Assembly (NCBI RefSeq): GCF_002218085.1
Contig: NZ_BDUC01000024.1
Coordinates: 1 to 34,408, forward strand
Source of the DNA: Tolypothrix sp. NIES-4075
GTDB taxonomy: Bacteria; Cyanobacteriota; Cyanobacteriia; Cyanobacteriales; Nostocaceae
Length of the DNA stretch: 34,408 bases
Direction of reading: 5' to 3'
Both the position numbers and the translations under genes were made by a program. Position 1 is the first letter of the stretch. Every line of letters starts with the position of its first letter. Shown here in pieces: positions 6,890 to 15,965 of this stretch. The notes beneath the pieces were generated by a model. It did not search any database. It was given only the letters and a program-made list of their open reading frames with translations, and was not told where the DNA came from.

Positions 6890-8941
6890 TTATATTTGTT
6901 GATTATCTAATAAGTTGATTAAGGTATTATCAGCATTACCTAAGTCAGAGATTCCTGTAATCTCACTACTCCTATTGAACAAGCTTGCTAACTCTTTATC
7001 AGCCATTTTACTAAGATTTTGGCGCGGGATACTTTGGTCTTCATTATTAAATGTAAATTCATCTACTTTTAAGTCATCACGTCCAATTCCTAACCATCTA
7101 GCCATTGATTTACGAGTTTTCCCTTTAGAAGATTTTTGCCATTCACGCTCAACAATTTCTTGAATTTTCTGTTTAGCTAAAGCCAAGGCCACAATATCAA
7201 CTCTTTTTGACTCAATAGCTGCTAGGTTTTTAATAACTCTGTGTTGCCAAAGAGTTAGTCCTTGAGTATATTCCTGATTCATCGCAGGTACGACGATAAA
7301 CTGATGGTTGGTTGGGTCAAGGACATAGATTTTTGATAAATCTGTGGGGTCATACTTAATAGTAGCTTTATCTCTTTGTCGCAAGCCCCCTCTCCTTCTC
7401 ATGTCCTCTCCTTCATAATTTGAGCGGAGTCGAGCCAACTCACAACTGTTATAATAAAGCCCATAAAGCTCCACACCTCTTCTAGTAATAACCCGCTTTT
7501 CTACCGCTCCAACCAATACTCTTAAATCTTGAAGATTTACTGGTAAGGAAGGTGGATATTCAGTTATTCCTTTTGACCAAACTTCGGCTCTAGGTGTGCA
7601 AAATTGAGAATGAAAACTTTGATTATGAATGTCTACAATAAAGATGTGAATCATCTCTTGCAGGGCTTCAAGAGAAACCACAGCATTCTTTTTGGGATCA
7701 TAATCATATTGGGTTGTAAATTCCTGAAATAATGCCCCTGGCTGTCCCTGCAATAGCTGGGTATTATAACTACTAAATGTTCTTTCTACGTTACTTTTAT
7801 ACCAAGGCATATAAGGAGGTGTATATTGAATGCTTATCCCTAATTGCTGACAAGCATCTTGAAAGTGTTGGCTATAAAATTCTTTCCCATTATCAACGAC
7901 AAGAATTTCCATTATTCCATAGACGTTCCAGTCCTTTTTGACTGAAGGAAATTTGTTTTTTACATAGTCTTTTGGATGAATAGCATGGAGTAGACACTGC
8001 ATGACAGAAAGCGAACTGAAAGGCTCAAAGCTGAGGTAGTAGCCAACAATAACTCCTGAATATTTATCAACAGCAGTGGTTAAAGAGGGTGTGCCAATTG
8101 GCATTCTTGTGTCTGTATCAACAACAAAGAAAGGGAGAAGTGTATGATCAATTTCAACTCTTTCTAAGGGACGAGAGGGACGCGGCCCTTCTTTAACAGG
8201 TTTATACATTAAACTGGCAGTTCTCTTTCCATAACGACTAACTGCTTTTTCAATTGTGTCTAATTGTTGAATCTGACGATAAATTGTGGCGCGATGAGGA
8301 ATCTTTAGAGCGGCTTTTATTTGGGATTTTCTCAAATTATTTTCAGCGAGAATGCGACAAATAACGACATCATAAATACTGGCAATATTGGGACATTCAA
8401 GAGTTAGATATACTTCGGTAATAACTTCTTTTATTAATTTATCGACTTCTGGGGTTATTTTGGGGTTAAAGTTTCCTTTCTCTTGATGTCTAGGAATTAA
8501 TGAGCGAATATCACCACCGCTAGGGAGATAATCTTTTAGCCAACGATAAAGTGTAATATGTGAAGGAGGATGTTTATCTTCAGTTTTTTGAGCAACTTGC
8601 TGAATAATAGGAGCCAGGGAAGATGAAGTATATGTTGACAGTTTCTGTTCTAAAACTGCAAGAACATATTTTTCTTTTCGTTGGACTTCTGCTTTTAGAG
8701 ATTCATAAATTTCCGAAAAATCTACTGCTTGATAGTGATTGACGGTTTCAGTATCAGCCATTTTTTGAAAATTTAATTGCCCCGTGAAAAAGTATTGAAC
8801 TAATTCTTTTTCACTTAGCCAATTAATTTGCTCTGTGGATTCTTCAAGTAGTTTAAATTTGTTGCCTATTCTGTCTTGGATAATATACTCACGGTTATGC
8901 AACCATAAGTAAATTCCTACTTTGAATCTAACTCTAGTCAT
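6890..8941 (-). CDS. tnsB: TnsB, DDE transposase of a Tn7-like element
   Basis: Protein of 683 aa from ATG 8941 (MTRVRF), which overlaps the end of tnsA by 8 bases; an upstream ATG at 8959 is possible. Order: N-terminal DNA-binding region, HTH-rich middle (LKIPHRATIYRQIQQLDTIE), a retroviral-integrase-like RNase H fold with catalytic D265 (RVEIDHTLLPFF), D350 (ILVVDNGKEF) and E386 (SNVERTFSSYN), then a Mu-type beta-barrel C-terminal domain. TnsB cuts the 3' transposon ends and joins them to target DNA, with TnsA cutting the 5' strands. The frame ends at TAA 6890-6892, but coding-like sequence continues for 65 codons in the same frame, so the protein has probably lost its TnsC-contacting tail. 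Confidence 0.92.
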   Translation of the reverse strand: MTRVRFKVGIYLWLHNREYIIQDRIGNKFKLLEESTEQINWLSEKELVQYFFTGQLNFQKMADTETVNHYQAVDFSEIYESLKAEVQRKEKYVLAVLEQKLSTYTSSSLAPIIQQVAQKTEDKHPPSHITLYRWLKDYLPSGGDIRSLIPRHQEKGNFNPKITPEVDKLIKEVITEVYLTLECPNIASIYDVVICRILAENNLRKSQIKAALKIPHRATIYRQIQQLDTIEKAVSRYGKRTASLMYKPVKEGPRPSRPLERVEIDHTLLPFFVVDTDTRMPIGTPSLTTAVDKYSGVIVGYYLSFEPFSSLSVMQCLLHAIHPKDYVKNKFPSVKKDWNVYGIMEILVVDNGKEFYSQHFQDACQQLGISIQYTPPYMPWYKSNVERTFSSYNTQLLQGQPGALFQEFTTQYDYDPKKNAVVSLEALQEMIHIFIVDIHNQSFHSQFCTPRAEVWSKGITEYPPSLPVNLQDLRVLVGAVEKRVITRRGVELYGLYYNSCELARLRSNYEGEDMRRRGGLRQRDKATIKYDPTDLSKIYVLDPTNHQFIVVPAMNQEYTQGLTLWQHRVIKNLAAIESKRVDIVALALAKQKIQEIVEREWQKSSKGKTRKSMARWLGIGRDDLKVDEFTFNNEDQSIPRQNLSKMADKELASLFNRSSEITGISDLGNADNTLINLLDNQQI

Positions 8942-9593
8942 TTTCCCCACTCCCTGCAAGGTAGGCTTGTGAAGATAAGTAAATCAGACTATTATTCTTT
9001 AGCTGAGTCATTAAGTCAGTTGTTAAAAATCCTAAAAAAATTAATTTTAATAAAATTGGTTTATTAATCCCTTGAGATTGTAAATTGTTAATAGCTGTAG
9101 ATAGAGAAACTGGCGATTTTAAATTAAAATATTGATGACAAATAATTAGGTTTTGAAGTGTTAAAGGAATTGTGGCATACCGATACAGAAGTTTAACGTT
9201 ATTTAAGAGAGAGCCTCTGCTCATCATTTCATCAGTGATAATGACAAATTCCCAACCAAGAGACTTCAAAGTAGAAGCTATTACTGGAAATATTTTGACA
9301 TTTTTTTGCTCATCAAGCCAGGAACTTGGCTTAATTTCTACAATTTGTTGCTTTGATTGCCGTTGCACTAAAAAATCCGGAGTATACCGCCTTACCTGGT
9401 CATCTAAAATGTAAGAAATTTTGAAGGGTTGAGTGCTGTAGGAGAGGACATCTGGATCAATTTCCAGAAGATACATATAATTTCTCTCATTCAGAGATTC
9501 GTACCAAATCAGGGAGTGCATCTTAAAGCTGAAGAATCTACCAATGTTTTTCTTCGTCCCTGTATTGGTAATTTTTCGTGCCGAGGTAGTCAA
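8934..9593 (-). CDS. tnsA: TnsA, endonuclease of a Tn7-like element
   Basis: 219 aa, starting at TTG 9593 (MTTSARKIT) after an AGGAAAG site. The restriction-endonuclease-like core is complete: E36 in WYESLNERNYMYLLEID, D73 in RRYTPDFLV, and E86-I-K88 in QIVEIKPSSW, matching the E...D...Q/ExK set of TnsA. A winged-helix C-terminal domain follows. TnsA nicks the 5' strands of the transposon ends so that the element moves by cut-and-paste rather than copy-in. It is separate from TnsB here, unlike the fused TnsAB of some cyanobacterial CRISPR-associated elements. It lies about 50 bp inside the innermost terminal site, so its promoter is embedded in the transposon end and may be autoregulated by TnsB. 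Confidence 0.92.
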   Translation of the reverse strand: MTTSARKITNTGTKKNIGRFFSFKMHSLIWYESLNERNYMYLLEIDPDVLSYSTQPFKISYILDDQVRRYTPDFLVQRQSKQQIVEIKPSSWLDEQKNVKIFPVIASTLKSLGWEFVIITDEMMSRGSLLNNVKLLYRYATIPLTLQNLIICHQYFNLKSPVSLSTAINNLQSQGINKPILLKLIFLGFLTTDLMTQLKNNSLIYLSSQAYLAGSGEND

Positions 9594-9643
9594 GTTACTT
9601 TCCTATGGGATGTTCAGTATTCCCAATTGTTGAATGTTCCCAA

Positions 9644-9819
9644 TTTCACATAAAGTGAAGCTGACTTTTGTGATTAGTTACAAAATTTCACTTTATGTGC
9701 GAATTGAATATTTGCCTGAAATCCTTGCCCCACAATATTTTTCACTTTATGCGCGAATCTCGATGCCCCAAACCCCTATAAGTTCGTTGTTCAAATTTCA
9801 TCTTATGTGCGAACCCACA
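9644..9819. repeat. Tn7-like right end: TnsB-type binding sites and terminus
   Basis: Three direct copies of a 20-bp motif (ATTTCACTTTATGTGCGAA and variants) lie at 9684-9703, 9738-9757 and 9794-9813, spaced 54-56 bp. A fourth partial copy in the opposite sense lies at 9644-9659 (TTCACATAAAGTGAAG). Read inward from the outer edge, the terminus is TGTGGGTTCGCACATAAGAT starting at 9819, sharing TGTGGG with Tn7 ends. The outermost site begins 6 bp from that terminus. The bases next to it outside (GATGG, 9820-9824) would be one copy of the 5-bp target duplication. Confidence 0.75.
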
Positions 9820-10010
9820 GATGGCATCGGTAGTTGCAGTACTTTCCAGAGATGTGGTCGTTGCTGCTGTTGAAAATCGATTTCATCTGGCTTTGAGCTT
9901 ATGGAGTTTAATTAGTGTCCTCGATTTGCCCAATTATTTTATTTTTTAGAATCTGGCAAGCTATATAATGACTGATACATGGCTCATGATGCTCATCAAA
10001 AAAAAATTCT
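9820..10010 (+). promoter_or_regulatory. Upstream region of the giant kinase gene
   Basis: This 190-bp gap separates the transposon end from the kinase. A TATAAT hexamer at 9964-9969 lies about 40 bp before the kinase ATG and is a candidate -10 box, though the -35 region is only a T-rich run with no good hexamer. No tRNA or other known Tn7-type attachment gene is seen. Confidence 0.3.
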
Positions 10011-13000
10011 ATGATTGCCATACCTGGAGTTGCCATCCAAAGTAAAATCTATGAGAGTTCGGCATCTCTGGTGTATCGGGGCTTCAGAGGGCGGGATAAT
10101 CTGGCGCTCGTCGTCAAAATGCTGAAGCAAAATTATCCTTCTCCCCAAGAATTAATCCGCTACAAACAGGAATATGAAATTACCCGCTCCCTCAACTTGT
10201 CAGGAGTTGTCAAGGCATACAGTCAGCAAGAATATCAACGCACGCTCGTCATTCTCTTAGAAGACTTTGGCGGTGAGTCCCTGAAGCAATGGATACACAA
10301 ATGCTCGGACTTCTCCCCCATGCCCTTGTCTGCGTTTCTGGGTCTAGCGATCGCACTTACCGATATTCTCGGTAGAATCCATGCCGCCAACGTGATTCAT
10401 CGGGATATCAACCCAGGAAATATCGTTCTCAATCGGGATACTGGCGTTATCAAAATCATTGACTTCGGGATTGCCACCCGCTTTAATCGCACCAATCCGA
10501 CATTCAAAAGCCCCCATGTGTTAGAAGGCACTCTTGCCTACCTGTCGCCAGAGCAAACTGGACGGATGAATCGCTGGCTCGATTATCGTACCGATTTTTA
10601 CTCGCTAGGCGTAACGTTCTACGAACTGCTCACCGGACACCTGCCATTTTCCACAACAGACATCCTGGAGCTAGTCCACTGTCACATTGCCAAACAACCC
10701 GTTCCACCTCACGAACTGAATGCAACGATCCCCAAACCAGTTTCAGATATCATTCTGAAACTGATGGCGAAAAATGCCGAGGATCGCTATCAAAGTGCTT
10801 GGGGAATTAAAGCAGATTTAGAAAGCTGCGATCGCCAATTAGCAAAATTTGGTCAAATCGATCGCATCCAGTTAGGTCTTCAAGACATTTCCAATCAATT
10901 TCAAATTCCCCAAAAACTGTATGGACGGGATCGAGAAATTACCATGTTATTGGCAGGGTTCGATCGCGTAGCGTGTCCAGAGGACAATCGCATCGCTAGT
11001 TTACAAAACAACACACAAAAAAGATTCAAAGTTGAAATGATGTTGGTGACTGGCTATGCTGGCATTGGAAAATCAGCATTAGTGCAGGAACTCTACAAAC
11101 CCATCACCCAAAAGCGTGGCTATTTTATCTGGGGGAAATTCGATCAATTGCAGCGCAATATTCCCTACAGCGCGATCGTTGATGCTTTGCGAAAGTTAGT
11201 GCAGCAACTACTGGGTGAATCCAATGAGCAGGTGCAACAGTGGCGATCGAAACTTCTAAATGCCTTGGGAAGCAATGGGCAAATCATTATTGATGCGATC
11301 CCGGAAGTTGAGTTAATTATTGGCAAGCAGCCACCTGTATCAGACGTTGGAGCTACTGAGGCGCTAAATCGCTTCAATCTAACCTTTCAATCGTTTGTGC
11401 GGGTGTTTTGCTCAAAGCAACATCCTTTAGTTATCTTTCTGGACGATCTTCAGTGGGTAGATTCGGCCACACTCAAGTTAATCGAACTGATCCTGCTGGA
11501 TGAGCAAACCCAATCTCTATTTTTGATTGGAGCCTATCGAGATAATGAAGTAAATTTAACGCATCCATTGGTATTAACGCTGGAAAGGCTGCGACAACAA
11601 GGGGTAGTGCTTCAGGAGATTGTCCTGGCACCTTTAACACTGGAGCCGTTGAGTCAGTTGATTGCCCAGACGCTCCATCAGGATGCTGAAACCGTTTGTG
11701 CTTTGGCCCAGTTGGTGCTGCGGAAAACGGAGGGCAATCCTTTCTTTGTCGGCGAATTTTTGAGAATGCTGTATAGCGAAAATTTGTTGAGTTTTGACCC
11801 CCCTCAATCCCCCCTTGGTAAGGGGGGAAGTAAAGGGGGGTGGCGGTGGAACATTGCTCAGATTAAAGCCCAAAACATCACCGATAATGTGGTAGAGTTG
11901 ATGCTCTTAAAGCTGAAGAAACTACCAGAAGAAACCCAGCAAATTCTTTGTTTAGCCGCTTGTGTCAGAGCAGAATTTGATTTAAATACGTTAGCGATCG
12001 TGTGTGAGAAATCATCTAAAACGGTTTTTCAGGATTTATTACCAGCAGTACAAGCAGGGTTTATACAACCCCTGTCTGAATTAAATGAGGACTTGTTAGT
12101 TCAAGAGTATAAGTTTTTGCATGACCGAGTACAGCAAGCGGCTTATGCTTTGATTCCTGAGGATCGAAAGCAAGTAACGCACTACTCTATTGGACAACTA
12201 CTGCTCAACAGGCTCTCTCAGGTCGAACAAAGTGAGATGCTTTTTGATATTGTTAATCACATCAACTTTGGTCAATCCTTTCTGACCCAGAAAGATGAAA
12301 AAGAGAAAATAGCACGACTCAACTTCGCTGCTGCTCGAAAAGCTATCTCCTCTACAGCCTATGAAGCCGCGATTCAGTATCTTGAGACTGCCATTGGCTT
12401 GCTCGAAGCAGAGGCTTGGATGAGTCAGTACGACTTGATGTTCAACCTGTATCGTACTCTCTGTGCAGCACAGTTGAGCAATGCTAGCTATAAGCAATTA
12501 AGCGCGACAACCAAAATTGCTTTAGAGCATATTTCTTGTGCCGTCGATCGCGCAGATATTCGTGTTTTTCAAATCACTCAATATACCCTACAAGGCAAAT
12601 GTGAGGAAGCAGTTCAAACAGGTCTGCTCGGATTGCAGGAGCTTGGGATTGAGATTAAGGGCAAAAATTTGCCAGAACTCGTCCGGGAAGAGTTTGCTGC
12701 TGTTGCCAAAAGCTTAGAAAATCGCTCAATTTCCTCACTTTTAATTTTACCGACAGTGAGCGATCGAGTCATCCGAGCAATGATTAAATTGCTAATTTCT
12801 GTAGATATACCAACCTACATTACGGCTAATATTGAACTTTACTGCTTTGTCAGTTTAAGAGTAGTTGGTCTTTCCATTGAACATGGAAATATTGCTGAGT
12901 CTATTAAGGCTTATGCAAACTATGGTCTTCTTTTAGGTTTGATGGAAGGGCAATACCAACGAGGCTATGAGTGTGCAGATTTAGCGGTACAACTTAGCTA

Positions 13001-15959
13001 CAAGCTAAACAGTAAATCTCAGCAGTGTAAGGCACAGATGTTGTTTGGAGGCTTTATTCAAGTTTGGTCAAAGCCTATAGCAGGGGCGGCCACGATCAAT
13101 TACAGAGGTTTTCTGGCAAGCATGGAGTCGGGAGACCTTCAATTTGCAGCCTATAACGTAGTCGGTAATATTTTTAATCGCTTATTTCAAGGAGAAAATT
13201 TAACAACCGTTGCAGAAGACAACGAAAAATATCAGTTGGTGGCCAAGCAGATTCAGGACGAGCTTGCGAAGGTGGCACTGGCTGGAGCTAAATTTTTTAT
13301 CGCAAAACTTGCTTTAGGGCAAGCGGCACAGGAACACGAGCAATTGCTCAGGGAAACAGAAAAAATAGTTCATCAGGGTGAAACCTCACAAATACGGTTT
13401 TCAATTTGTCTTTATTACATCCTCAGAATGCATCTTTCCTGTTTAACAGCAGATTTTGAGCAAGGCTACCATTATTTCGTTGAAGCGGGAAAGATCCTCA
13501 ATTCTATCGTCGGATTTACAACCTATAGTAGTTATTTCTACTATGGTTCTCTGATTCTACTCAATTTGTATTCCAGTTTATCTCAAGCAGAACAAAGTAA
13601 TGCTTTGGAACAGATTCGATCGAATCAGGAGCGCTTGAAAGCGTGGTCGGATAGCTGTCCAGCAAACTTTTTACACAAGTTTCATCTCGTTGAGGCAGAG
13701 AAAGCGCGAGTCTTGGATCGATTTTTTGAAGCAGAAAACTTATATGAACAAGCCATTCAAGGCGCTAAGGACAACGAGTATCTTCAAGAAGAAGCATTAG
13801 CATACGAATTAGCCGCCAAACATTATTTAGCTCGTGGTAGAGAAAAGTTTGCCCAAACCTATATGAAGGAAGCTCACTATTGCTATGAACGATGGGGAGC
13901 AATAGCAAAGGTTAGAGATTTAGAAACTCGTTATCCTCAACTATTTCCTCAGTCCTCCAACGTAGTTTCTACAGCAGCTCGCACCACGACCGGAACCCTT
14001 TCAAGTACCTCACAAACTGCTCTCGATTTAGCGACAGTGATGAAAGCATCTCAAGCGATTTCGAGTGAAATTGAATTGGAGCGGTTACTCCATTCTCTAA
14101 TGCAGATCCTAATTGAGAACGCTGGCGCACAAACCGGATACTTGATTCTAGAAAACTCAGGAGAATGGGTAATTGAAGCTGCTTGTGAATTTAATGAGGG
14201 TGAGCAAGTCTCTGCTACGCAAGTGTTACAATCGATTCCAATTGTAAACCGTTTGCCTGAATCAGTCATTCAGTACGCGATCCGAACTCATCAATCTGTG
14301 ATTTTAAGTGATGCAACTCGTGAAGGGAATTTCATCAACGATCCCTACATTCAACGCAACCAAACTCAATCACTGCTCTGTTTTCCATTGCTGAATCAAA
14401 GTAAGTTGGTTGGTGTGTTGTACCTGGAAAATCAATTAGCGACTGGAGCTTTTACACCAGAACGAACGCAGGTTTTGCATCTGTTATCAACCCAGGCAGC
14501 CATTTCAATCGAAAATGCCAAACTCTACTCAAAGCTATGCGATAGCAAAAATCAGATCGATCAATTTCTAGAAGCGGTTCCAGTGGGAATTGGGGTCTTG
14601 GATACGACGGGTCGCCCTTACTATGTCAATCAACAAGGCATTCAGCTATTAGGCAAAGGTGTCGATCCTAGCGTAACACCCGATCGACTTGCAGAAGTTT
14701 ATCAAGTTTACTTGGCTGGAACGGATCGAAACTGTTCATCTGAGATGATGCCAATCGTCCGAGCATTGAAAGGCGAACGTACAAGAACCGATGATTTAGA
14801 GATTCACCAAGGCGAGACGATTATTCCCATTGAGGCATGGGGAACGCCAGTCTTTGACGAACATGGGAACGTGGCTTACGCGATCGTGGCTTTTCAAGAC
14901 ATCACGGAGCGGAAGCGATCGGAGAAACTGTTAGCTGATTACAACCGTACCCTGGAGCAACAGGTAGCAGAACGAACGGCAGCTTTACAGCAAAGCGAAG
15001 CAGAACTTCAGGCGCTCTTTGCAGCAATGCCCGATCCTCTCTTGGTAGTGGATGCAGAAGGGCGTATTTTGAGAGCAACCCCGATCCAGTCAGAGAAATT
15101 ATCTAAATCGATTGACGAACAGGTGGGTCAAACATTATCCGAAATTTTTGAGCGATCGCAAGCCGATACATTTCTTGGCTGTATTCGGCAAGCATTGAGT
15201 ACTCAGCAGCCCCTAACGGTTGAGTATAGCTCGATCGTGGAAGGGCGGAAAACCTGGTTTGCAACTCGTATTGCACCCATCTCAGAACATTCTGTCATTT
15301 GGCTGGCAAGAGATATCACCGATCGCAAACGAGCCGAAGAAGCCTCCATTCTAGAAGAGCGCAACCACATAGCACGGGAAATTCACGACACTTTAGCCCA
15401 AGCCTTTACAGGTATTATCATTCATACTCGCTCTGCCTCCAATGAAGTAAGGGCAGACCCAGAAAAAGCGCAAACTCTCCTCACCCAGATCCTCGATTTA
15501 GCTCGTTCTGGGCTTGCGGAAGCACGTCGTTCAGTAGAGGCGCTACACCGCCCATATCTTTTAGAAAGCAGTAACTTACAGGATGCCTTAAGCAGTCTTA
15601 CTGCTCAATTAAACTCCTCGATCGCAACCCAAATCGTCTACGAAGTCATTGGTACAACATATTCCCTATCCTCCGATCTGGAAAATAATTTGTTTCGGAT
15701 TGGGCAGGAAGCCTTGACAAATGCAATTAAATATGCAGAGGCACGTGAAATCCGCATTGAACTGGTCTATGAACCGACCCAATGCAGCTTACGAATAAAA
15801 GACGATGGGCAAGGATTTGATGTAGAAAACCAGGCGATGCGGAATGGCTTTGGTCTACTGGGGATGGCACAACGGGCTGAACGCATTAAAGCGGAATTAA
15901 AGATTCAAAGCCACTTAGGGCAAGGGACAGAGATCGCGGTATCCATTAATCGGGGGTAA
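10011..15959 (+). CDS. Ser/Thr kinase - AAA ATPase - GAF - PAS - histidine kinase fusion protein
   Basis: 1982 aa. Domains in order: Ser/Thr protein kinase (1-270: K36, HRDINPGN near 130, DFG near 151, GTLAYLSPEQTGR); AAA/NTPase of the MalT-like type (Walker A GYAGIGKS near 350, Walker B VIFLDDLQW near 475); a long helical TPR-like region (600-1320); GAF (1337-1500); PAS (1517-1634, with VPVGIGVLDTTGRPYY); a second PAS (1669-1773); HisKA_3 dimerisation with phospho-His near 1791 (REIHDTLAQAF); HATPase_c to the end (GQEALTNAIKYA, GFGLLGM). This architecture is known from cyanobacteria (HstK-like proteins). It presumably passes phosphate to the response regulator 6 bp downstream. There is no signal or TM segment, so it is cytoplasmic. 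Residues about 596-611 are encoded by an inserted GC-rich repeat. Confidence 0.95.
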   Translation: MIAIPGVAIQSKIYESSASLVYRGFRGRDNLALVVKMLKQNYPSPQELIRYKQEYEITRSLNLSGVVKAYSQQEYQRTLVILLEDFGGESLKQWIHKCSDFSPMPLSAFLGLAIALTDILGRIHAANVIHRDINPGNIVLNRDTGVIKIIDFGIATRFNRTNPTFKSPHVLEGTLAYLSPEQTGRMNRWLDYRTDFYSLGVTFYELLTGHLPFSTTDILELVHCHIAKQPVPPHELNATIPKPVSDIILKLMAKNAEDRYQSAWGIKADLESCDRQLAKFGQIDRIQLGLQDISNQFQIPQKLYGRDREITMLLAGFDRVACPEDNRIASLQNNTQKRFKVEMMLVTGYAGIGKSALVQELYKPITQKRGYFIWGKFDQLQRNIPYSAIVDALRKLVQQLLGESNEQVQQWRSKLLNALGSNGQIIIDAIPEVELIIGKQPPVSDVGATEALNRFNLTFQSFVRVFCSKQHPLVIFLDDLQWVDSATLKLIELILLDEQTQSLFLIGAYRDNEVNLTHPLVLTLERLRQQGVVLQEIVLAPLTLEPLSQLIAQTLHQDAETVCALAQLVLRKTEGNPFFVGEFLRMLYSENLLSFDPPQSPLGKGGSKGGWRWNIAQIKAQNITDNVVELMLLKLKKLPEETQQILCLAACVRAEFDLNTLAIVCEKSSKTVFQDLLPAVQAGFIQPLSELNEDLLVQEYKFLHDRVQQAAYALIPEDRKQVTHYSIGQLLLNRLSQVEQSEMLFDIVNHINFGQSFLTQKDEKEKIARLNFAAARKAISSTAYEAAIQYLETAIGLLEAEAWMSQYDLMFNLYRTLCAAQLSNASYKQLSATTKIALEHISCAVDRADIRVFQITQYTLQGKCEEAVQTGLLGLQELGIEIKGKNLPELVREEFAAVAKSLENRSISSLLILPTVSDRVIRAMIKLLISVDIPTYITANIELYCFVSLRVVGLSIEHGNIAESIKAYANYGLLLGLMEGQYQRGYECADLAVQLSYKLNSKSQQCKAQMLFGGFIQVWSKPIAGAATINYRGFLASMESGDLQFAAYNVVGNIFNRLFQGENLTTVAEDNEKYQLVAKQIQDELAKVALAGAKFFIAKLALGQAAQEHEQLLRETEKIVHQGETSQIRFSICLYYILRMHLSCLTADFEQGYHYFVEAGKILNSIVGFTTYSSYFYYGSLILLNLYSSLSQAEQSNALEQIRSNQERLKAWSDSCPANFLHKFHLVEAEKARVLDRFFEAENLYEQAIQGAKDNEYLQEEALAYELAAKHYLARGREKFAQTYMKEAHYCYERWGAIAKVRDLETRYPQLFPQSSNVVSTAARTTTGTLSSTSQTALDLATVMKASQAISSEIELERLLHSLMQILIENAGAQTGYLILENSGEWVIEAACEFNEGEQVSATQVLQSIPIVNRLPESVIQYAIRTHQSVILSDATREGNFINDPYIQRNQTQSLLCFPLLNQSKLVGVLYLENQLATGAFTPERTQVLHLLSTQAAISIENAKLYSKLCDSKNQIDQFLEAVPVGIGVLDTTGRPYYVNQQGIQLLGKGVDPSVTPDRLAEVYQVYLAGTDRNCSSEMMPIVRALKGERTRTDDLEIHQGETIIPIEAWGTPVFDEHGNVAYAIVAFQDITERKRSEKLLADYNRTLEQQVAERTAALQQSEAELQALFAAMPDPLLVVDAEGRILRATPIQSEKLSKSIDEQVGQTLSEIFERSQADTFLGCIRQALSTQQPLTVEYSSIVEGRKTWFATRIAPISEHSVIWLARDITDRKRAEEASILEERNHIAREIHDTLAQAFTGIIIHTRSASNEVRADPEKAQTLLTQILDLARSGLAEARRSVEALHRPYLLESSNLQDALSSLTAQLNSSIATQIVYEVIGTTYSLSSDLENNLFRIGQEALTNAIKYAEAREIRIELVYEPTQCSLRIKDDGQGFDVENQAMRNGFGLLGMAQRAERIKAELKIQSHLGQGTEIAVSINRG
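11796..11841. repeat. GC-rich palindromic repeat inserted in frame within the kinase gene
   Basis: A 46-bp near-palindrome (ACCCCCCTCAATCCCCCCTT, GGTA loop, AGGGGGGAAGTAAAGGGGGG) encodes DPPQSPLGKGGSKGG inside an otherwise conserved region after the ATPase domain. Repeats of this sequence type are scattered in intergenic DNA of filamentous cyanobacteria. The insertion keeps the frame, so the kinase is still translated. Confidence 0.7.
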
Positions 15960-15965
15960 GTCAGC

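Larger units (their letters stand above)
6413..9819 (-). mobile_element. Tn7-like transposon remnant (right end plus tnsA, tnsB, 5' tnsC)
   Basis: Three minus-strand genes in canonical order (tnsA, tnsB, tnsC) lie next to a terminal array of TnsB-type sites at 9644-9819. tnsA lies nearest the right end, as in Tn7. The core ends abruptly in tnsC at about 6413, next to an IS630 fragment. No tnsD/tniQ, tnsE, cas gene or second end is visible within the window, so the element is incomplete here and its targeting mode cannot be told. Confidence 0.85.

Noticed and set aside
6413..9819. A CRISPR-associated Tn7-like transposon (CAST)
   Set aside because: tnsA, tnsB and tnsC fit, but no cas gene, repeat-spacer array or tniQ is in the window, and the element is truncated. 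It stays a Tn7-like remnant.
9820..10010. tRNA or glmS-like attachment site beside the transposon end
   Set aside because: No cloverleaf, no anticodon arm pattern and no known Tn7 target gene is seen next to the terminus.
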